From Paractinoplanes ferrugineus (GTDB lineage Bacteria > Actinomycetota > Actinomycetes > Mycobacteriales > Micromonosporaceae), in assembly GCF_016862195.1 (NCBI RefSeq), contig NZ_BOMM01000012.1:285236-349235 (forward strand): a stretch of 64,000 nucleotides of DNA, given 5' to 3'. The notes beneath the pieces were generated by a model that saw only the letters and a list, made by a program, of their open reading frames with translations, did not search any database and was not told where the DNA came from. A program made the position numbers and the translations under genes. Each line of letters starts with the position of its first letter. Position 1 is the first letter of the stretch. This document shows, one piece after another, positions 62,193 to 64,000 of this stretch.

Positions 62193-64000
62193 GTGAACGT
62201 GTTCCTGTCCGGAACAGGGCCGCTGGTGCCGCCACGGTCGGCGTACCTGGCGCAGGTCCGCCGGATCGCCCCGCCCCGGTTGGCGGAGAGGGACGCGGAG
62301 CTCGCGGAGTTGGCCGGGTTCTGCCTGCAGGAGCAGCGGGGACCGTATGTGTGGTGGCAGGCGGGCCCGTGGGCTGGCAAGTCGGCGTTGTTGTCGACGT
62401 TCGTGCTCGACCCGCCGGCGGAGGTCCGCTCAAGGGTGCAGGTGGTGGCGTTCTTCATCACCGCCCGGCTGGCCGGCTCGGACACCCGGGCGGCGTTCGT
62501 CGCCGCGGTGAGTGAGCAGTTGACCGCGTTGACCGGGCAGCAGCCGCCCGCAGTGCTCGATGAGGGGTTGCGTGAGGCGTGGCTGCTGAACCTGCTCGCC
62601 GAGGCGGCGATGGCGTGCCGGGAGCGCGGGGTGCGGCTGGTGTTGCTGGTCGACGGCCTGGATGAGGACCGCAGCACGGCCGGCGGCGAGCACGCGCACA
62701 GTATCGCCGGGCTGCTCCCAGCCGATCCGCCGGCCCGTATGCGGGTGATCGTGGCGGGGCGGCCGAACCCGCCGGTCCCCGACGACGTGCCGCACTGGCA
62801 TCCGCTGCGTGATCCGGGAATCGTGCGGCGACTGTCCGCGTCGACGTACGCGCGAGATCTGCAGCGCCTGGGCCAGTCCGAACTCAGACGCCTGTTGACG
62901 GGTAGCCCGGTCGAGCAGGATCTGCTGGGCCTGCTGGCCGCGGCTCGTGGTGGTCTCTCCGGGCCCGATCTGCGGGAGTTGACCGGCGCCGGGCTGGTAG
63001 TCATCGAGGGCGTGCTGCACACCGTGGCCGGGCGGACCTTCACCCGCCGCACCGCCGAGTGGGATCCGGACACCGGGCCGGAGGTGTATCTCCTCGGTCA
63101 CGAGGAACTGCAACAGGCCGCCACCAGCTATGTCGGCGAGGCCCGGCTGACCGACTACCGTCTGCGCCTGCACGCCTGGGCCGACACCTACCGCGCCGCC
63201 ACCGATGGTCGACCGCCGTGGCCGCCCGGCACCCCGGAATACCTGTTACGCGGCTACCCCCGCATGCTCAGCGCCGTCGGTGCGGTGTCCCGTCTGGTCG
63301 ACCTGGTCACCGACCCGGACCGGCACAACCGGATGCTCGACCTGACCGGCGGCGACGCCGCCGCCCTCGTCGAGATCACCACCTGTCAGGACCTCGTCCT
63401 GGCAGGACCGAACCCGGACCTTGAGGCGATGCTGCGGCTGTGTGTTCGCCGCGATAACCTCACCGGCCGCAACAGCAACATCCCCACCGATCTGCCGGCC
63501 GTCTGGGCCACCTTGCACCAGCCTTCCCGAGCTGAAGCCCTCGCCCGCTCGATCACCGCACCGCGCCAGCAGACCTGGGCGCTGGCCGCGGTGGCGCGGG
63601 CGGCCGCCGCGGCCGGGGATGTCGTGCGGGCCGAGAGCGTGGCCCGCTCGCTCACCGACCCGGCGCAACAGGCACTGGTGCTGACCGCGGTGGCCCGGGC
63701 GGCCGCGACCGCCGGCGACGCCGACCGGGCCGGCGCGCTCGCTGACCGGGCCGTGAGCGTGGCGCGCTCGCTCACCGACCCGGCCCAGCAGGCACTGGTG
63801 CTGATGGTGGTGGTCGGTGCGGTCGTGGCCGGTGGCGATGTCGTGCGGGCCGAAAACGTGGCCCGCTCGCTCACCGACCCGGCCCAACAGGCACTGGTGC
63901 TGACCGCGGTGGCCCGGGCGGCCGCGACCGCCGGCGACGCCAACCGGGCCGGCGCGCTCGCCGACCGGGCCGAAAGCGTGGCCCGCGCCATCACCGATCC
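62193..64000 (+). CDS. STAND-like P-loop NTPase with C-terminal helical repeats (runs off window)
   Basis: An open frame with no stop before the window end (over 600 codons). Walker A is AGPWAGKSALL (near residue 55), Walker B is RLVLLVDGLDED, and a sensor region MRVIVAGRPNPPVP follows, as in NACHT/STAND NTPases. A helical linker (VYLLGHEELQQAA, TPEYLLRGYPRML) leads to repeats of 33-40 residues built on VARSLTDPAQQALVLTAVAR. GTG 62193 is used; the frame is open upstream, with GTG at 62157 and 62109 in a Gly-rich stretch. Such proteins often sense phage or stress; role here is inferred. Confidence 0.82.
   Translation, partial: MNVFLSGTGPLVPPRSAYLAQVRRIAPPRLAERDAELAELAGFCLQEQRGPYVWWQAGPWAGKSALLSTFVLDPPAEVRSRVQVVAFFITARLAGSDTRAAFVAAVSEQLTALTGQQPPAVLDEGLREAWLLNLLAEAAMACRERGVRLVLLVDGLDEDRSTAGGEHAHSIAGLLPADPPARMRVIVAGRPNPPVPDDVPHWHPLRDPGIVRRLSASTYARDLQRLGQSELRRLLTGSPVEQDLLGLLAAARGGLSGPDLRELTGAGLVVIEGVLHTVAGRTFTRRTAEWDPDTGPEVYLLGHEELQQAATSYVGEARLTDYRLRLHAWADTYRAATDGRPPWPPGTPEYLLRGYPRMLSAVGAVSRLVDLVTDPDRHNRMLDLTGGDAAALVEITTCQDLVLAGPNPDLEAMLRLCVRRDNLTGRNSNIPTDLPAVWATLHQPSRAEALARSITAPRQQTWALAAVARAAAAAGDVVRAESVARSLTDPAQQALVLTAVARAAATAGDADRAGALADRAVSVARSLTDPAQQALVLMVVVGAVVAGGDVVRAENVARSLTDPAQQALVLTAVARAAATAGDANRAGALADRAESVARAITD
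63588..64000 (+). repeat. Near-identical coding repeats in the NTPase gene
   Basis: The segment starting at about 63651 recurs at about 63870 (219 bp, 73 codons later) with very few base changes. Each 73-codon unit contains two degenerate helical repeats (40 and 33 residues). The array continues past the window end. Confidence 0.85.

Overview
The window is high-GC actinobacterial DNA, most likely from Micromonosporaceae (Actinoplanes/Micromonospora type). The evidence is very high G+C, frequent GTG/TTG starts, Actinobacteria-type gene order around rpoBC, rpsL-tuf, S10-spc-alpha and secE-nusG, DUF1707 proteins, and a HadAB-like pair beside secE. The family assignment is an inference from gene content, not from a search. 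Up to about position 53,000 nearly every gene is on the minus strand; the + strand open frames there are mostly shadows.

Layout. 1-4.3 kb: a thiamine operon read leftwards from a TPP riboswitch (thiE-thiO-thiS-thiG-second thiE/tenI-thiD, then the first codons of a probable thiC at the window edge). 4.3-8.3 kb: an ABC-F ATPase, an RsmC-like methyltransferase, one + strand membrane protein, and truA. 8.4-26.4 kb: the ribosomal protein supercluster (rplQ-rpoA-rpsD-rpsK-rpsM-rpmJ-infA; two DUF1707 proteins; map-adk-secY; rplO to rplN; rpsQ to rpsJ). 26.7-31.2 kb: tuf-fusA-rpsG-rpsL. 32.6-41.8 kb: rpoC-rpoB and rplL-rplJ with promoters, terminators and an L10 leader. 42-43.5 kb: a two-gene ABC transporter. 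43.5-47.1 kb: rplA-nusG-secE, tRNA-Trp, two MaoC-like hotdog proteins, rpmG, tRNA-Met and tRNA-Thr. rplK (L11), normally between nusG and rplA, is absent here. 47.2-52.8 kb: a membrane GGDEF-EAL protein, a small secreted peptide, a small helical protein, a sulfurtransferase, a LysE exporter, a small membrane protein and a YajQ-family protein.

53-61.2 kb is a mosaic genomic island in the 3' end of tRNA-Tyr(GTA). A 45-bp copy of the tRNA 3' end recurs exactly at the right boundary, and a short repeat lies just inside each end. The island is visibly richer in A+T. It carries DUF4265 and Uma2 proteins; a cassette of DUF4365 protein, unknown 382-aa protein and DUF6414-like protein; a decayed HAD/aminoglycoside-phosphotransferase pair butted against a C-terminal tyrosine-integrase fragment; and an overlapping three-gene operon of HNH nuclease, unknown protein and minimal nucleotidyltransferase. 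Three island genes are frameshifted, two of them in short A runs. The three-gene operon is the best candidate for an undescribed, possibly defensive, system.

61.2-64 kb holds a small protein ending in an amyloid-like motif and a large STAND-like P-loop NTPase with near-identical C-terminal repeats, which runs off the window end.
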